Below are positions 35,808 through 44,447 of a DNA stretch of 64,000 nucleotides, piece after piece. Position 1 is the first letter of the stretch, and every line of letters begins with the position of its first letter. This DNA comes from Fibrella aestuarina BUZ 2. Its GTDB lineage: Bacteria; Bacteroidota; Bacteroidia; Cytophagales; Spirosomataceae. A program made the position numbers and the translations under genes. The notes beneath the pieces are model-generated. The model did no database searches and was not told where the DNA came from. It saw only the letters and a list, made by a program, of their open reading frames with translations. Location of the stretch: positions 62,001 through 126,000 of the forward strand of contig NC_020054.1 of the NCBI RefSeq assembly GCF_000331105.1, read 5' to 3'.

Positions 35808-37289
35808 ATGAAAGCGGCCATTATTGGGGCGGGTATTGCGGGCATTGCCTCATCGATTAGACTGGCGATTCAAGGCTACGATGTCGAGGTATTCGAGGCC
35901 AACGCCTACCCCGGCGGCAAACTTTCGTCATTTGAGCAGATAGCACCCGATGGCGGCGTTTATCGCTTCGACGCTGGCCCGTCGCTGTTCACGATGCCGC
36001 AGCTGGTCGATGAACTGTTTAAGCTGGCGGGCCGCAACCCGGCCGATTATTTCCAGTACAGCCGACTCGACGAGACCTGCCGCTATTTCTGGGACGATCA
36101 CACCCGCCTGACCGCCTGGGCCGACCACGCCCGTTTTGCGGCCGAAATCGAATCAGTATTGGGCGAACCGGGGCAACACCTGCTCGACCATTTGCAGGAC
36201 AGCGCTTTCAAATACGACGTCACGGAAAAGTTGTTCCTGCACAAGTCGCTACACCGGCTGGGTACGTGGTTGGGGCGCGATGCTTGGCGTGGGTACGCTA
36301 GCCTGCCCAAACTGGGCGTATTTGGCACGATGAACAAGGCCAATGAACGGCGCTTCCGCCATCCCAAACTGGTGCAGTTGTTCAACCGTTACGCCACCTA
36401 CAATGGCTCCGATCCGTATCAGACACCGGCCACGCTCAACATCATTCCGCACCTCGAATACAACATCGGCGCTTTTTTCCCGACCGGCGGCATGGTGAAC
36501 ATCACCAACAGCTTAGTGCGGCTGGCACAGGACCTGGGCGTGCAATTCCGGTTCAACACAAAGGTTGAGGAAGTTATCACTGATGGTAAACGAGTGGTTG
36601 GATTGCGCGTTCCAACGGCGGATGGATTGGTGAAAGCCGATCTGCTCGTCTCGAACATGGACGTAGTGAATACGTTCCGAAAGCTGTTGCCCAACGCCAA
36701 GCAGCCGGAGCGAATTCTGCGCCAGCCCAAATCAAGTTCGGGACTAATCTTTTACTGGGGGATCAACCGCACGTTCGACGAACTAGGGCTGCACAATATC
36801 TTGTTCAGCAACAACTACCGGGAAGAATTCGCGCAGTTGTTTGGGCAAAACCAACTTTACGACGACCCGACGATCTACCTGAATATTACCAGCAAACTCA
36901 AGCCCGACGATGCACCACCGGGCCGGGAGAACTGGTTTATCCTGCTCAACGCGCCAAACAACACGGGGCAGGATTGGGACGCGATCATCAACCGGGCCCG
37001 GCAGAACGTCATTCGTAAGCTGAGCCACACGTTGGGCGTGGATGTGGGTACGTTGATCGAAACGGAAAGCATTCTGGACCCGCGCAGTATCGAAGCCCGA
37101 ACCTCAAGCTCGCAGGGTGCCCTGTACGGCAACAGCAGCAATAACCGCTTTGCGGCCTTTCTGCGCCACGCCAACTTTTCCCACGAGTTCGATAATCTCT
37201 ATTTCGTCGGGGGTAGTGTACACCCCGGCGGCGGCATTCCACTCTGCCTGCTATCCGCCAAGATCATGAGTGATCTGGTGAATGAATAA
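35808..37289 (+). CDS. CrtI/CrtD-family carotenoid desaturase
   Basis: FAD-dependent oxidoreductase of 493 residues. The dinucleotide motif IIGAGIAGIASS is at the N-terminus, followed by VEVFEANAYPGGKLSSF. The C-terminal CrtI-type motif is VGGSVHPGGGIPL at about 470. Length and motifs fit phytoene desaturases and the related hydroxycarotenoid 3,4-desaturase CrtD of Bacteroidetes; I cannot separate these by eye. Bacteria of this group make pink or orange carotenoids. No other carotenoid gene is adjacent. The start at 35808 (MKAAIIGAG) lies just beyond a palindrome, and the stop lies inside another. Confidence 0.8.
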   Translation: MKAAIIGAGIAGIASSIRLAIQGYDVEVFEANAYPGGKLSSFEQIAPDGGVYRFDAGPSLFTMPQLVDELFKLAGRNPADYFQYSRLDETCRYFWDDHTRLTAWADHARFAAEIESVLGEPGQHLLDHLQDSAFKYDVTEKLFLHKSLHRLGTWLGRDAWRGYASLPKLGVFGTMNKANERRFRHPKLVQLFNRYATYNGSDPYQTPATLNIIPHLEYNIGAFFPTGGMVNITNSLVRLAQDLGVQFRFNTKVEEVITDGKRVVGLRVPTADGLVKADLLVSNMDVVNTFRKLLPNAKQPERILRQPKSSSGLIFYWGINRTFDELGLHNILFSNNYREEFAQLFGQNQLYDDPTIYLNITSKLKPDDAPPGRENWFILLNAPNNTGQDWDAIINRARQNVIRKLSHTLGVDVGTLIETESILDPRSIEARTSSSQGALYGNSSNNRFAAFLRHANFSHEFDNLYFVGGSVHPGGGIPLCLLSAKIMSDLVNE

Positions 37290-37360
37290 TGTATAATGCA
37301 CGATGTACAGTGTCTGCGTTCGGTCACATTGTACATCGTGCATTATACATTATTCATTCA
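37279..37360. terminator. Palindrome with 31-bp arms covering two convergent stop codons
   Basis: Arms 37279-37309 and 37330-37360 are exact complements (one more mismatch then four further pairs), loop about 20 nt. The left arm includes the TAA of the desaturase gene and the right arm the stop codon of the MoeB-like gene. It is a likely bidirectional terminator. Confidence 0.85.
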
Positions 37361-38497
37361 ATACGTCACCATATCAGGCTCTACCTGCTGGGCCCAGGCG
37401 TGAATACCGCCTTCGAGGTTATAGAGGTTATTGTAGCCGGCCTGTGCGTATAGGTAGTTAGCTACGTTGGCCGAGCGGATGCCGTGATGGCAGTACACCA
37501 CCACCGGTCGGTCGGTTGGGATGCGGCTGTGGCCCTTGCCCGCTTCCGTCGGGATCAGGCTGACGGGGATCAGGACGGCACCGTCGAGGTGGCAGAAATC
37601 GTATTCTTCCCGTTCGCGCACATCCAGCAGAAAAATATTTTCGCCACTAGCCAGGCGATCGGCCAGTTCGCGCGGGGCCAGCTTCTGCGGTTTGCCCGTC
37701 GTGGGTTTGGTCGATTGCAGGCGGGCGGCCAACGCCTGCCGCGCCTGTTCGTCGGCATCGGCCCGGCGGCGAATGCGTACCGTACGGGTGGTATAGGTAA
37801 GCAGATCGGTCATAAGCAGGCGGTCGGTGAGGGGTTCGCCGATGCCCGTCAGCAGTTTCAGCACTTCGCTAGCCTGGTACGTCCCGATAACGCCCGGCAA
37901 TACGCCCAGAACGCCTGTTTCAGCGCAGTTCGGAATCTCCATCTGGCTCGGGCTTTCCGGAAACACGCAGCGGTAGGTGGGGCCGCGCTGCCCGTCGGGC
38001 AGGAGCGCGTTGAAAATGGCCACCTGCCCCTCGAACCGGTGAATGGCGCCATAGACAAACGGCTTACCCAAGGTTACACACACATCGTTGACCAAATACC
38101 GCACGCTGAAGTTATCGGTGCAGTCGACCACGATATCGTAGGCGTCGATCAGCGCCCGGGCGTTGTTGAGATCAAGGGCCTGCACGTGCGCATCCAGCCG
38201 CAATTCGGGGTTGAGACGCTGAAGGCGCGCCACCGCTACTTTGGCTTTGGGCTGCCCCACGTCGCCGGTCGTATACAGCACCTGTCGTTGGAGATTGCTC
38301 AAATCAACCACGTCGGGGTCGACCACGCCGATCCGTCCAACGCCGGCCGCCGTCAGGTATTGCAAGACGGGGCAACCCAATCCGCCCGCGCCCACGACGA
38401 GTACGCGGGCTTGCTTAACGAGGAGTTGCCCCTCGGTACCCCATTCGGGCAGGTTCAGGTGTTTTTGATAGCGGGCTTGTTCAGATGGTGTTAGCAT
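37358..38497 (-). CDS. MoeB/ThiF-family adenylyltransferase with rhodanese domain
   Basis: Protein of 379 residues. The E1-like part (about 1-250) has the nucleotide loop VVGAGGLGCPVLQYL and VDLSNLQRQVLY. It activates the C-terminus of a small sulfur-carrier protein by adenylation (MoaD or ThiS in molybdopterin or thiamine synthesis). Residues about 270-379 form a rhodanese domain with active-site Cys in VVYCHHGIRSANVA and EGGIHAW. The two CxxC zinc pairs of E. coli MoeB are largely missing: the first reads TYRC and no CxxC follows. No moa or thi gene is adjacent. Confidence 0.9.
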   Translation of the reverse strand: MLTPSEQARYQKHLNLPEWGTEGQLLVKQARVLVVGAGGLGCPVLQYLTAAGVGRIGVVDPDVVDLSNLQRQVLYTTGDVGQPKAKVAVARLQRLNPELRLDAHVQALDLNNARALIDAYDIVVDCTDNFSVRYLVNDVCVTLGKPFVYGAIHRFEGQVAIFNALLPDGQRGPTYRCVFPESPSQMEIPNCAETGVLGVLPGVIGTYQASEVLKLLTGIGEPLTDRLLMTDLLTYTTRTVRIRRRADADEQARQALAARLQSTKPTTGKPQKLAPRELADRLASGENIFLLDVREREEYDFCHLDGAVLIPVSLIPTEAGKGHSRIPTDRPVVVYCHHGIRSANVANYLYAQAGYNNLYNLEGGIHAWAQQVEPDMVTY

Positions 38498-38595
38498 GGT
38501 GTCGGGGTTGTGGAAAATAGCCGATTCATAAACGTTAAAGGCAACCGTTTTTTATCCACAGCGCAAAAGTTTTTTAGCCGGTAGCTGACTGGGTA

Positions 38596-38723
38596 GTCAT
38601 TAGCCTTCAGCATCATTCGTTGTCATTTGCTTCGCGGCATTGATAGTCATTCGTCGTAAAAGCAAACAATGACCATCGATGACGCGAAGCAAATGACAAC
38701 GAATGACACCGAAGGCTAATGAC
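38596..38723. repeat. Imperfect long inverted repeat built from AATGAC/GTCATT words
   Basis: Perfect 24-bp core arms at 38613-38636 (TCATTCGTTGTCATTTGC...) and 38683-38706, plus outer arms GTCATTAGCCTTC (38596-38608) and its complement (38711-38723). Extra AATGACC and GTCATTC copies fill the loop and the right flank. It lies between divergent genes, so it cannot serve as their terminator. Confidence 0.8.
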
Positions 38724-38791
38724 CATCAATGACCAACACGCACCACTAAACCTTTCTGTTCGTTGTTACTCTAACGGAAATAGCCCAATCA

Positions 38792-40276
38792 ATGATGGAA
38801 CGGATCACCCAACCGCAACTACGTCATTTGTTTGCCCGTGCGGCGTTTGGTGCCACACCCGCTCAGCTTCAGGAAACTCACCGGCAGCCCGTTCGGAAGG
38901 TAGTCCGGCAGTTGCTGGCCGACAGCCAGGCCTTCGAACCGTTGCAAATGCCCCTTGGCACCGACGACGCCAACCCCGGGCAGCCCGTGATGAATAAGAA
39001 CGAGGCCAAACAACTGATGCGCGACGGCGTGATTAACCGCGAGCAACTGAGGGCTAAAATCAAGATGGCAGCCGTGGCGCAGCGCGACATCAACGTGCAG
39101 TGGATCAACCACATGGCCACCAGCCGGGCCGCGATGCGCGAAAAAATGGCCCTGTTCTGGCACAATCACTTTGCCTGCCGGATCAACCAGAAGCCGAAGC
39201 AGATGCTCGACTACGTGAATGTGCTGCGGCAACACGCGCTGGGCAATTTCGGGGAGATGCTGCTGGCCGTTTCCAAAACGCCTGCCATGCTGCAATTCCT
39301 GAACAACCAGCAGAACCGGAAAAACGCCCCCAACGAGAACTTTGCCCGCGAGGTGATGGAGTTGTTTACGCTGGGCAAATCCACGACCGGCACGCCCCAC
39401 TACACCGAACACGACGTGAAAGAAGCCGCCCGCGCTTTTACGGGCTGGCAATATACGCCCGAAGGCGAGTTTGTGTTCCGTGAGCGCGTGCACGACGACG
39501 GCCCCAAAACGATATTCGGCCAGACAGGTACGTTCCGGGGCGACGATGTGCTGCAATTGCTGTTGAAAAATCCGCAGACGGCCCGGCACGTAACGATCAA
39601 ACTGTACCGGGAGTTTGTCAACGAAACAATTAACAACCAACACGTTGACGAACTAAGCCGCCGTTTTTACAAATCGAATTACGACATCGCCGATCTGATG
39701 GAAGCGATCTTCACGGCCGACTGGTTTTTCGACCCGGCCAACGTGGGGGCACACATCAAATCGCCGGTCGAACTGCTGATTGGCATGCGCCACACCTTCG
39801 GGATGGTCTTCAGCGATCCGCAGCCGCAGGTTTTTATTCAACGGACGCTGGGGCAGTTGCTGCTCTATCCGCCCAACGTGGCGGGCTGGCCCGGCGGCCG
39901 CAACTGGATCGATTCGTCGAGTCTGCTGTTTAGGATGCGCCTGCCCGACTACGTGTTCAAGAATGTGAACGTACCCATCCGGCCCAAAGACGACGGCGAC
40001 GTGAACCTGCAACCGCTCGACCGCAAAGGCGCGGCGCAGTTTACGACGCTGGTGGATTGGGCCGGTTTCCAGCGCCCCTATCTGGAGTTGGCCAACGAGC
40101 CCGTTGCCAGTAGCCAACTGCCCGAAGCGCTGGCCGCCTGCCTGCTGCCCTGGCCGCTGCGCCCCGATCAGAAAGCGCTGCTGTTACGTCAGTTGAAGCC
40201 GGGTCAGTCGGGGCCCGATCAGATCCGCACGCTGGCCACCGCCATGATGACCTTACCCGAATATCAACTCTGTTAA
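38792..40276 (+). CDS. DUF1800 family protein
   Basis: Protein of 494 residues matching DUF1800: LFARAAFGATPAQL near the N-terminus, MREKMALFWHNHFACR, NENFAREVMELFTLG, EAARAFTGWQY, LLYPPNVAGWPGGRNWIDSS. The biochemical role is unknown; family members are almost always encoded next to DUF1501 proteins, as here (74 bp upstream). No signal peptide is visible. The initiation codon at 38792 (MMERITQPQL) fits the family start. Confidence 0.9.
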   Translation: MMERITQPQLRHLFARAAFGATPAQLQETHRQPVRKVVRQLLADSQAFEPLQMPLGTDDANPGQPVMNKNEAKQLMRDGVINREQLRAKIKMAAVAQRDINVQWINHMATSRAAMREKMALFWHNHFACRINQKPKQMLDYVNVLRQHALGNFGEMLLAVSKTPAMLQFLNNQQNRKNAPNENFAREVMELFTLGKSTTGTPHYTEHDVKEAARAFTGWQYTPEGEFVFRERVHDDGPKTIFGQTGTFRGDDVLQLLLKNPQTARHVTIKLYREFVNETINNQHVDELSRRFYKSNYDIADLMEAIFTADWFFDPANVGAHIKSPVELLIGMRHTFGMVFSDPQPQVFIQRTLGQLLLYPPNVAGWPGGRNWIDSSSLLFRMRLPDYVFKNVNVPIRPKDDGDVNLQPLDRKGAAQFTTLVDWAGFQRPYLELANEPVASSQLPEALAACLLPWPLRPDQKALLLRQLKPGQSGPDQIRTLATAMMTLPEYQLC

Positions 40277-40349
40277 CCGGCTTAGGGCCTGGCACTCGGC
40301 GCATTTAACTACCCCATGCCCCCCGCCCCAGGCCCCCTGCTTCTCCCCC

Positions 40350-41579
40350 ATGAAACGACGCGATTTTCTCCAACATTCGGGTCTCGCTGCGGCAGGCACC
40401 CTGCTGATTCCCTCCTTCCTGAAAGCGTTTGAAGCCCAGGCTATGGCAAACCGGCAGTTGGGGCTTAGTCCCCAGTCGGGCAAGGTGCTGGTCGTGGTGC
40501 AGCTATCGGGCGGCAACGACGGGTTGAACACGGTTATTCCCTACCGCAACGACATCTATTACCGCGAACGGCCCGGCATTGCTATTCCGCGCGAAAACGT
40601 ATTGACTCTCAACGACGAAGTGGGCCTCAACCCCGCCCTCGAACCGCTGCGGGCGCTGTATGACGACGGGCTGCTCACGGTGATCAATAACGTGGGGTAC
40701 CCCAACCCCGATCGCTCGCATTTTCGGTCGATGGACATCTGGCATACGGCCAGCAATTCGGACCAGTACCTGAACTCAGGCTGGCTGGGGCGTTACCTCG
40801 ACGCGTCCTGCTCGGGCAAAGCACAGCCCGGTGCGCCCTCCATTGGCCCGCATCAGGCCATCGAAGTAGACGACACACTGAGCCTGGCCATGAAGGGTGA
40901 TACACTCAACGCGCTGGCCGTGCTCGACCCGAAAAAGCTCTACAACCAAACGCGCGGGCCGCTGATCGACGCGTTGGCGCACGCGCACGACGACGAGCAT
41001 CAGCAGGCGGCTTACCTGTACAAAACCCTGGCCGAAACAACCTCGTCGGCAGCCTATGTGTTTGACAAAACCAAGACCGTCAGCCCCAACACATCGTACC
41101 CCAACCACGAATTGGGCAACCGCCTCCGCACGGTATCGCAGTTGATCCGAGCGGGCGTCGATACGAGCGTATATTACATCTCGCTCAGCGGGTTCGATAC
41201 GCACATCAACCAGTTGGGCCAACAGGAGCGGCTCCTGCGCCAGTATGGCGAGGCCGTGGGTACGTTCATGCGCGACATGAAAGAGGCGGGCCGCCTTCAG
41301 GATGTGCTACTGATGACCTTCTCGGAATTTGGCCGACGCGTGAAGCAGAACGCCAGTAATGGCACCGACCACGGCACGGCCAACAACGTCTTCCTGATTG
41401 GTGGTACGGGCAACCGGCGCGTATTTAACCCCGCCCCGACTCTTATCAATCTCGACGAAGGAGATTTGCGCTATTCGGTCGACTTCCGAAGCATTTACGC
41501 CACCCTGCTCCATGACTGGCTCAACGTAGACGACACGGCCATCCTGGGTCGTCGGTTTGATCGGCTGGGCGTGGTGTAG
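40350..41579 (+). CDS. DUF1501 family Tat-exported protein
   Basis: Protein of 409 residues with a twin-arginine signal (MKRRDFLQHSGLAAAGTLLIP). Motifs LVVVQLSGGNDGLNTVIP, SHFRSMDIWHTAS, FDTHINQLGQQERLL, MTFSEFGRRV and GTDHGTANNVFLIGG are those of DUF1501, which belongs to the alkaline-phosphatase/sulfatase-like fold, with probable metal-binding Asp and His residues. It probably works with the DUF1800 protein in the periplasm on an unknown substrate. Confidence 0.9.
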   Translation: MKRRDFLQHSGLAAAGTLLIPSFLKAFEAQAMANRQLGLSPQSGKVLVVVQLSGGNDGLNTVIPYRNDIYYRERPGIAIPRENVLTLNDEVGLNPALEPLRALYDDGLLTVINNVGYPNPDRSHFRSMDIWHTASNSDQYLNSGWLGRYLDASCSGKAQPGAPSIGPHQAIEVDDTLSLAMKGDTLNALAVLDPKKLYNQTRGPLIDALAHAHDDEHQQAAYLYKTLAETTSSAAYVFDKTKTVSPNTSYPNHELGNRLRTVSQLIRAGVDTSVYYISLSGFDTHINQLGQQERLLRQYGEAVGTFMRDMKEAGRLQDVLLMTFSEFGRRVKQNASNGTDHGTANNVFLIGGTGNRRVFNPAPTLINLDEGDLRYSVDFRSIYATLLHDWLNVDDTAILGRRFDRLGVV

Positions 41580-41720
41580 GCCGTTCCAGGCGCTATGCTG
41601 TTGGTACCAAGCCGATGCGGTACCGTCGAAAAAGATGGGCGGCGGAGCAATCCGCGGCTGGTATTTCTACGTACCTCCGTTGGGTAACTCAACGGTTACG
41701 GCCCACGGAATAGCGCGGAT

Positions 41721-42626
41721 ATGGTTAAATTTTGGCTGGTAGCATCGCTGATAAGCGTGTCGGGTAGTGCGTTGGCTCAGCAGCCGTCTGTTGCAGCCAC
41801 CGTTCGGCGCGATACCATTGCGATTGCGGCTGTTCCCGGCGAAACCGACGTGAGTTCACCCAGTAAGGGCATCCGCCGGTATGCCAACAACGTGCGGCTG
41901 CATCACCGGGGCACGCAGTTCTTCTGCGACGAAGCCATCCATCAGCTCGCTACCGATCGCATCATCGCCTACGGCCATATCCGGGTTGTTCAGGGCGATT
42001 CCATTACCAGTAGCAGTGATTCGCTGCGCTACGACGGCACTACCCGAAAAGCGACCTTTGCTGGCAACGTGATTTTCGAGCACAACAGTGCCGAGCTGAC
42101 CACCAACCACCTCGATTACAACCTGACCACGGGCGCGGTTGAGTACAAGGGCGAGAGTCGTTTCTCCGACGGCCCCAACATCCTCACCAGTCTACAGGGC
42201 CAGTACGATACGCAAACAAAGCAGTTGAAGGCTGCTCAGCGAGTGGCGCTGGCAACCCCCCACACCACGCTACGCTACGATACCCTACAGTATGTGCTGA
42301 CCGACAAGCCGGTGCCGACCATTGATTTTGCCGAGGCAACACAGCTCGACGCATCGGATATCGTCCGCCAGCGCACAGCCAACCAGAATCGGATCAGTAA
42401 AGCTGTTAGGGTCGATAAACCCGCGCCCAAACCGGTGGTCGCTCAGGTGCAGTCCCCTACCGATTCGGCTCAATTGGCAGGAGCGTCAACCAGCTTGCGC
42501 ATTGCCAATGAGACAAAGCGGCCATCACGCCCAATTCCACCGGCAACGGCATCCGCGGTGGCCGACCCAGCCGGCGGCGAAAGCGAACTGGAGCGCCTCC
42601 TCAACAAGCCCCGGCAGACGCGTTAA
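41721..42626 (+). CDS. OstA-like periplasmic protein (LptA/LptD N-terminal domain type)
   Basis: Protein of 301 residues with a signal peptide (MVKFWLVASLISVSGSALAQ). The beta-jellyroll repeats YANNVRLHHRGTQFFCDEAIHQ, AYGHIRVVQGDSITSSSDSLRYDG, ATFAGNVIFEHNSAELTTNHLDY and TGAVEYKGESRFSDGPNILTS match the OstA-like N-terminal domain, which carries lipopolysaccharide across the periplasm in Lpt systems. The C-terminal 90 residues are low-complexity and proline/alanine-rich. It is 11 bp upstream of the TPR/Ppx-like gene, so the two form an operon. Confidence 0.8.
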   Translation: MVKFWLVASLISVSGSALAQQPSVAATVRRDTIAIAAVPGETDVSSPSKGIRRYANNVRLHHRGTQFFCDEAIHQLATDRIIAYGHIRVVQGDSITSSSDSLRYDGTTRKATFAGNVIFEHNSAELTTNHLDYNLTTGAVEYKGESRFSDGPNILTSLQGQYDTQTKQLKAAQRVALATPHTTLRYDTLQYVLTDKPVPTIDFAEATQLDASDIVRQRTANQNRISKAVRVDKPAPKPVVAQVQSPTDSAQLAGASTSLRIANETKRPSRPIPPATASAVADPAGGESELERLLNKPRQTR

Positions 42627-42637
42627 TCTGTTTTCTT

Positions 42638-44032
42638 ATGTCTTCAATCAAATACTTCTTCAGCGCCCTCATTCTGTTGTGTACCTCGGTTGGGATGGCG
42701 CAAAACGCCCGCTCGGTTACCCAGGCGATTCATTACATCAAGCTCGCCAACACGTTGCGGGCGGTTAATAAATCGGACGAGTCGATCAACCTGCTGAAAC
42801 GCGCCTTGCCAGCCGTCAACAAGAATCTGTATTGGAAAGCCGTGGCCAATGAATTGCTGGGCCTTTCCTATAACGACCTGCGGGATTCAGAACCGGCCCT
42901 GCGCTACCTAACCCGCTCACGGGCGCAATACGCGCAGCTCAAATACGTAGCCAGTGCCTGGGGCGTCAACGAGGTGATCCGGGACATTTCGGGCAAAAAC
43001 CTGTATGCTGGCATTCAGATTGGCACGTCGGGCATGAAGCTCGCTATTTTCAAAACGCAGTACGAAAGCGATTTCTACGAAAAAGACATTCGGTCGGTGA
43101 TCAACCTCCCCGACGTGTCGCTGGTAGCCGACGCAGCCAACTCGTTCGGGAAAGAGCGACTGGCTTTGCAGGAATGCCTCGACTCGATTCGCCGGTATAA
43201 CATCCCCAACGAGCGGGTGTTTATCGTGTTCGACAACGACGTGCGGGGCAGCGCTGTCAACCGCGACCGGCTTTACAGCCAGTTGGTAGCGGCCATGCCC
43301 AACGGTACCAACCTGCGTATTGATACCACGCTCAACGCCGCTCGCGAGGCCGAACTCTTCACGGTTGGGGCCATTCCGCGCAAAGTGTGGCCATCAACCT
43401 CAGCCCTCAATATCGGCAGCGATAACATCATGGGCGGTTATTTCGACGACAAAAAGACGTTCCATCAGGTGACGGTGCCCATCGGCGTCAACGCACTGGT
43501 GAGCCAGATCGATCCGAAACGCTCGTTGGGTATCGAGGCCTACAAACGGGAAGCGCAGCGCGTCATCCGGGCGTTGCCACCCATCAACGTACCGGCGGGC
43601 ATCATGGAGCGCCCCACGGTGGGCGTGGGCGGGGCAACGGCGCTGGCGCTGGTAACGTACCTGCACCCTGAAAAAGCGCAGACCACCGCTGTGCCCATCA
43701 GCCCGACTGATATTGCCCGGTTCAAAAAGCTGGTCATGGACGACTACGCGACGCTGGTTAAGCCCGACCTGTCGGTGGTGAGCGACGCCGCCACCCGCGA
43801 AAAAGCTACCCAGGACATTGTGCAGGTGCAGAACCAGCTGACGCAAAAGCAGTTGATCGCTGGCATTGCGCTGCTGGAAGCCACGATCAACGCCTACAAT
43901 GGCAACGGCACGCCCAAGCGCTTCGTTTTTATCCGAAACGCCGACATCGGCTGGGTGACAGGCAAATTCCTGGAAACGATCAATTACGAGTACGAATCGA
44001 CCATCGCCAAAGGGGCGCTGTACACCCGCTAG
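42638..44032 (+). CDS. Secreted TPR plus Ppx/GppA-like (ASKHA fold) protein
   Basis: Protein of 464 residues with a signal peptide (about 1-22, ending SVGMAQ). Residues about 25-115 look like TPR helices (YIKLANTLRAVNKSDESINLLKRALP, ELLGLSYNDLRDSEPALRYL). From about 125 the pattern AGIQIGTSGMKLAIFK resembles the first phosphate loop of Ppx/GppA-type ASKHA proteins. Later LNIGSDNIMGGYF and VGVGGATALALVTYL would correspond to the second and third motifs. These phosphatases are normally cytoplasmic, so a secreted version is unusual. The substrate is unknown; pairing with the OstA-like gene suggests an envelope role. Confidence 0.55.
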   Translation: MSSIKYFFSALILLCTSVGMAQNARSVTQAIHYIKLANTLRAVNKSDESINLLKRALPAVNKNLYWKAVANELLGLSYNDLRDSEPALRYLTRSRAQYAQLKYVASAWGVNEVIRDISGKNLYAGIQIGTSGMKLAIFKTQYESDFYEKDIRSVINLPDVSLVADAANSFGKERLALQECLDSIRRYNIPNERVFIVFDNDVRGSAVNRDRLYSQLVAAMPNGTNLRIDTTLNAAREAELFTVGAIPRKVWPSTSALNIGSDNIMGGYFDDKKTFHQVTVPIGVNALVSQIDPKRSLGIEAYKREAQRVIRALPPINVPAGIMERPTVGVGGATALALVTYLHPEKAQTTAVPISPTDIARFKKLVMDDYATLVKPDLSVVSDAATREKATQDIVQVQNQLTQKQLIAGIALLEATINAYNGNGTPKRFVFIRNADIGWVTGKFLETINYEYESTIAKGALYTR

Positions 44033-44044
44033 CCTATTGGTCGC

Positions 44045-44338
44045 CTAGGCCATCTGCCGCAGTCGCCGCTGTTTGGCCAAGTCTTCTTTGCGCACGAATG
44101 TGACGGGCACAAACTCATCGGTAGGCGCGCCAATATAATAGAGCGACCAGTCCTGATCGTAGGTAGCCAGGAGCTGCTGAATGCATTCGACCCGGTCGAA
44201 GCTGGGTACGGCGCAGTCGGCCCAGTAAAACAGCTCAACGCGGTAGTGCAGTGCCTGCCGCTGCCCGTTGATTGTAACCTCAATTTCGATGTCCTGCTTG
44301 CCAGGTACGTTGGGAATTGGTATAGCGATGTACGACAT
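44045..44338 (-). CDS. Small hypothetical protein
   Basis: Protein of 97 residues, not recognised. The N-terminal 40 residues are strand-like (YIAIPIPNVPGKQDIEIEVTING), followed by FYWADCAVPSFDRVECIQQLLATYD and a charged C-terminal helix. No signal peptide or membrane helix. It lies downstream of a permease operon, beyond a hairpin, and is convergent with the Ppx-like gene. Confidence 0.55.
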   Translation of the reverse strand: MSYIAIPIPNVPGKQDIEIEVTINGQRQALHYRVELFYWADCAVPSFDRVECIQQLLATYDQDWSLYYIGAPTDEFVPVTFVRKEDLAKQRRLRQMA

Positions 44339-44376
44339 AAGAGAGGAGGTTTAGTTGAATGGACAATGCACGATGT

Positions 44377-44433
44377 ATAATGTACAATGGTGGTCAGTCG
44401 GCGGATCGCTAATGCGACATAATTGTACATTAT
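44377..44433. terminator. Hairpin with ATAATGTACAAT arms after permease operon
   Basis: Perfect 12-bp arms (44377-44388 and 44422-44433), extended with mismatches to more than 20 bp. It shares the TGTACA and TGCACGATGTA words with the palindromes at 35700 and 37279. Confidence 0.6.
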
Positions 44434-44447
44434 GCATTATACATTAT

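Noticed and set aside
37484..38494. 336-codon open frame opposite the MoeB/ThiF gene
   Set aside because: Shadow frame with no start signal or domain.
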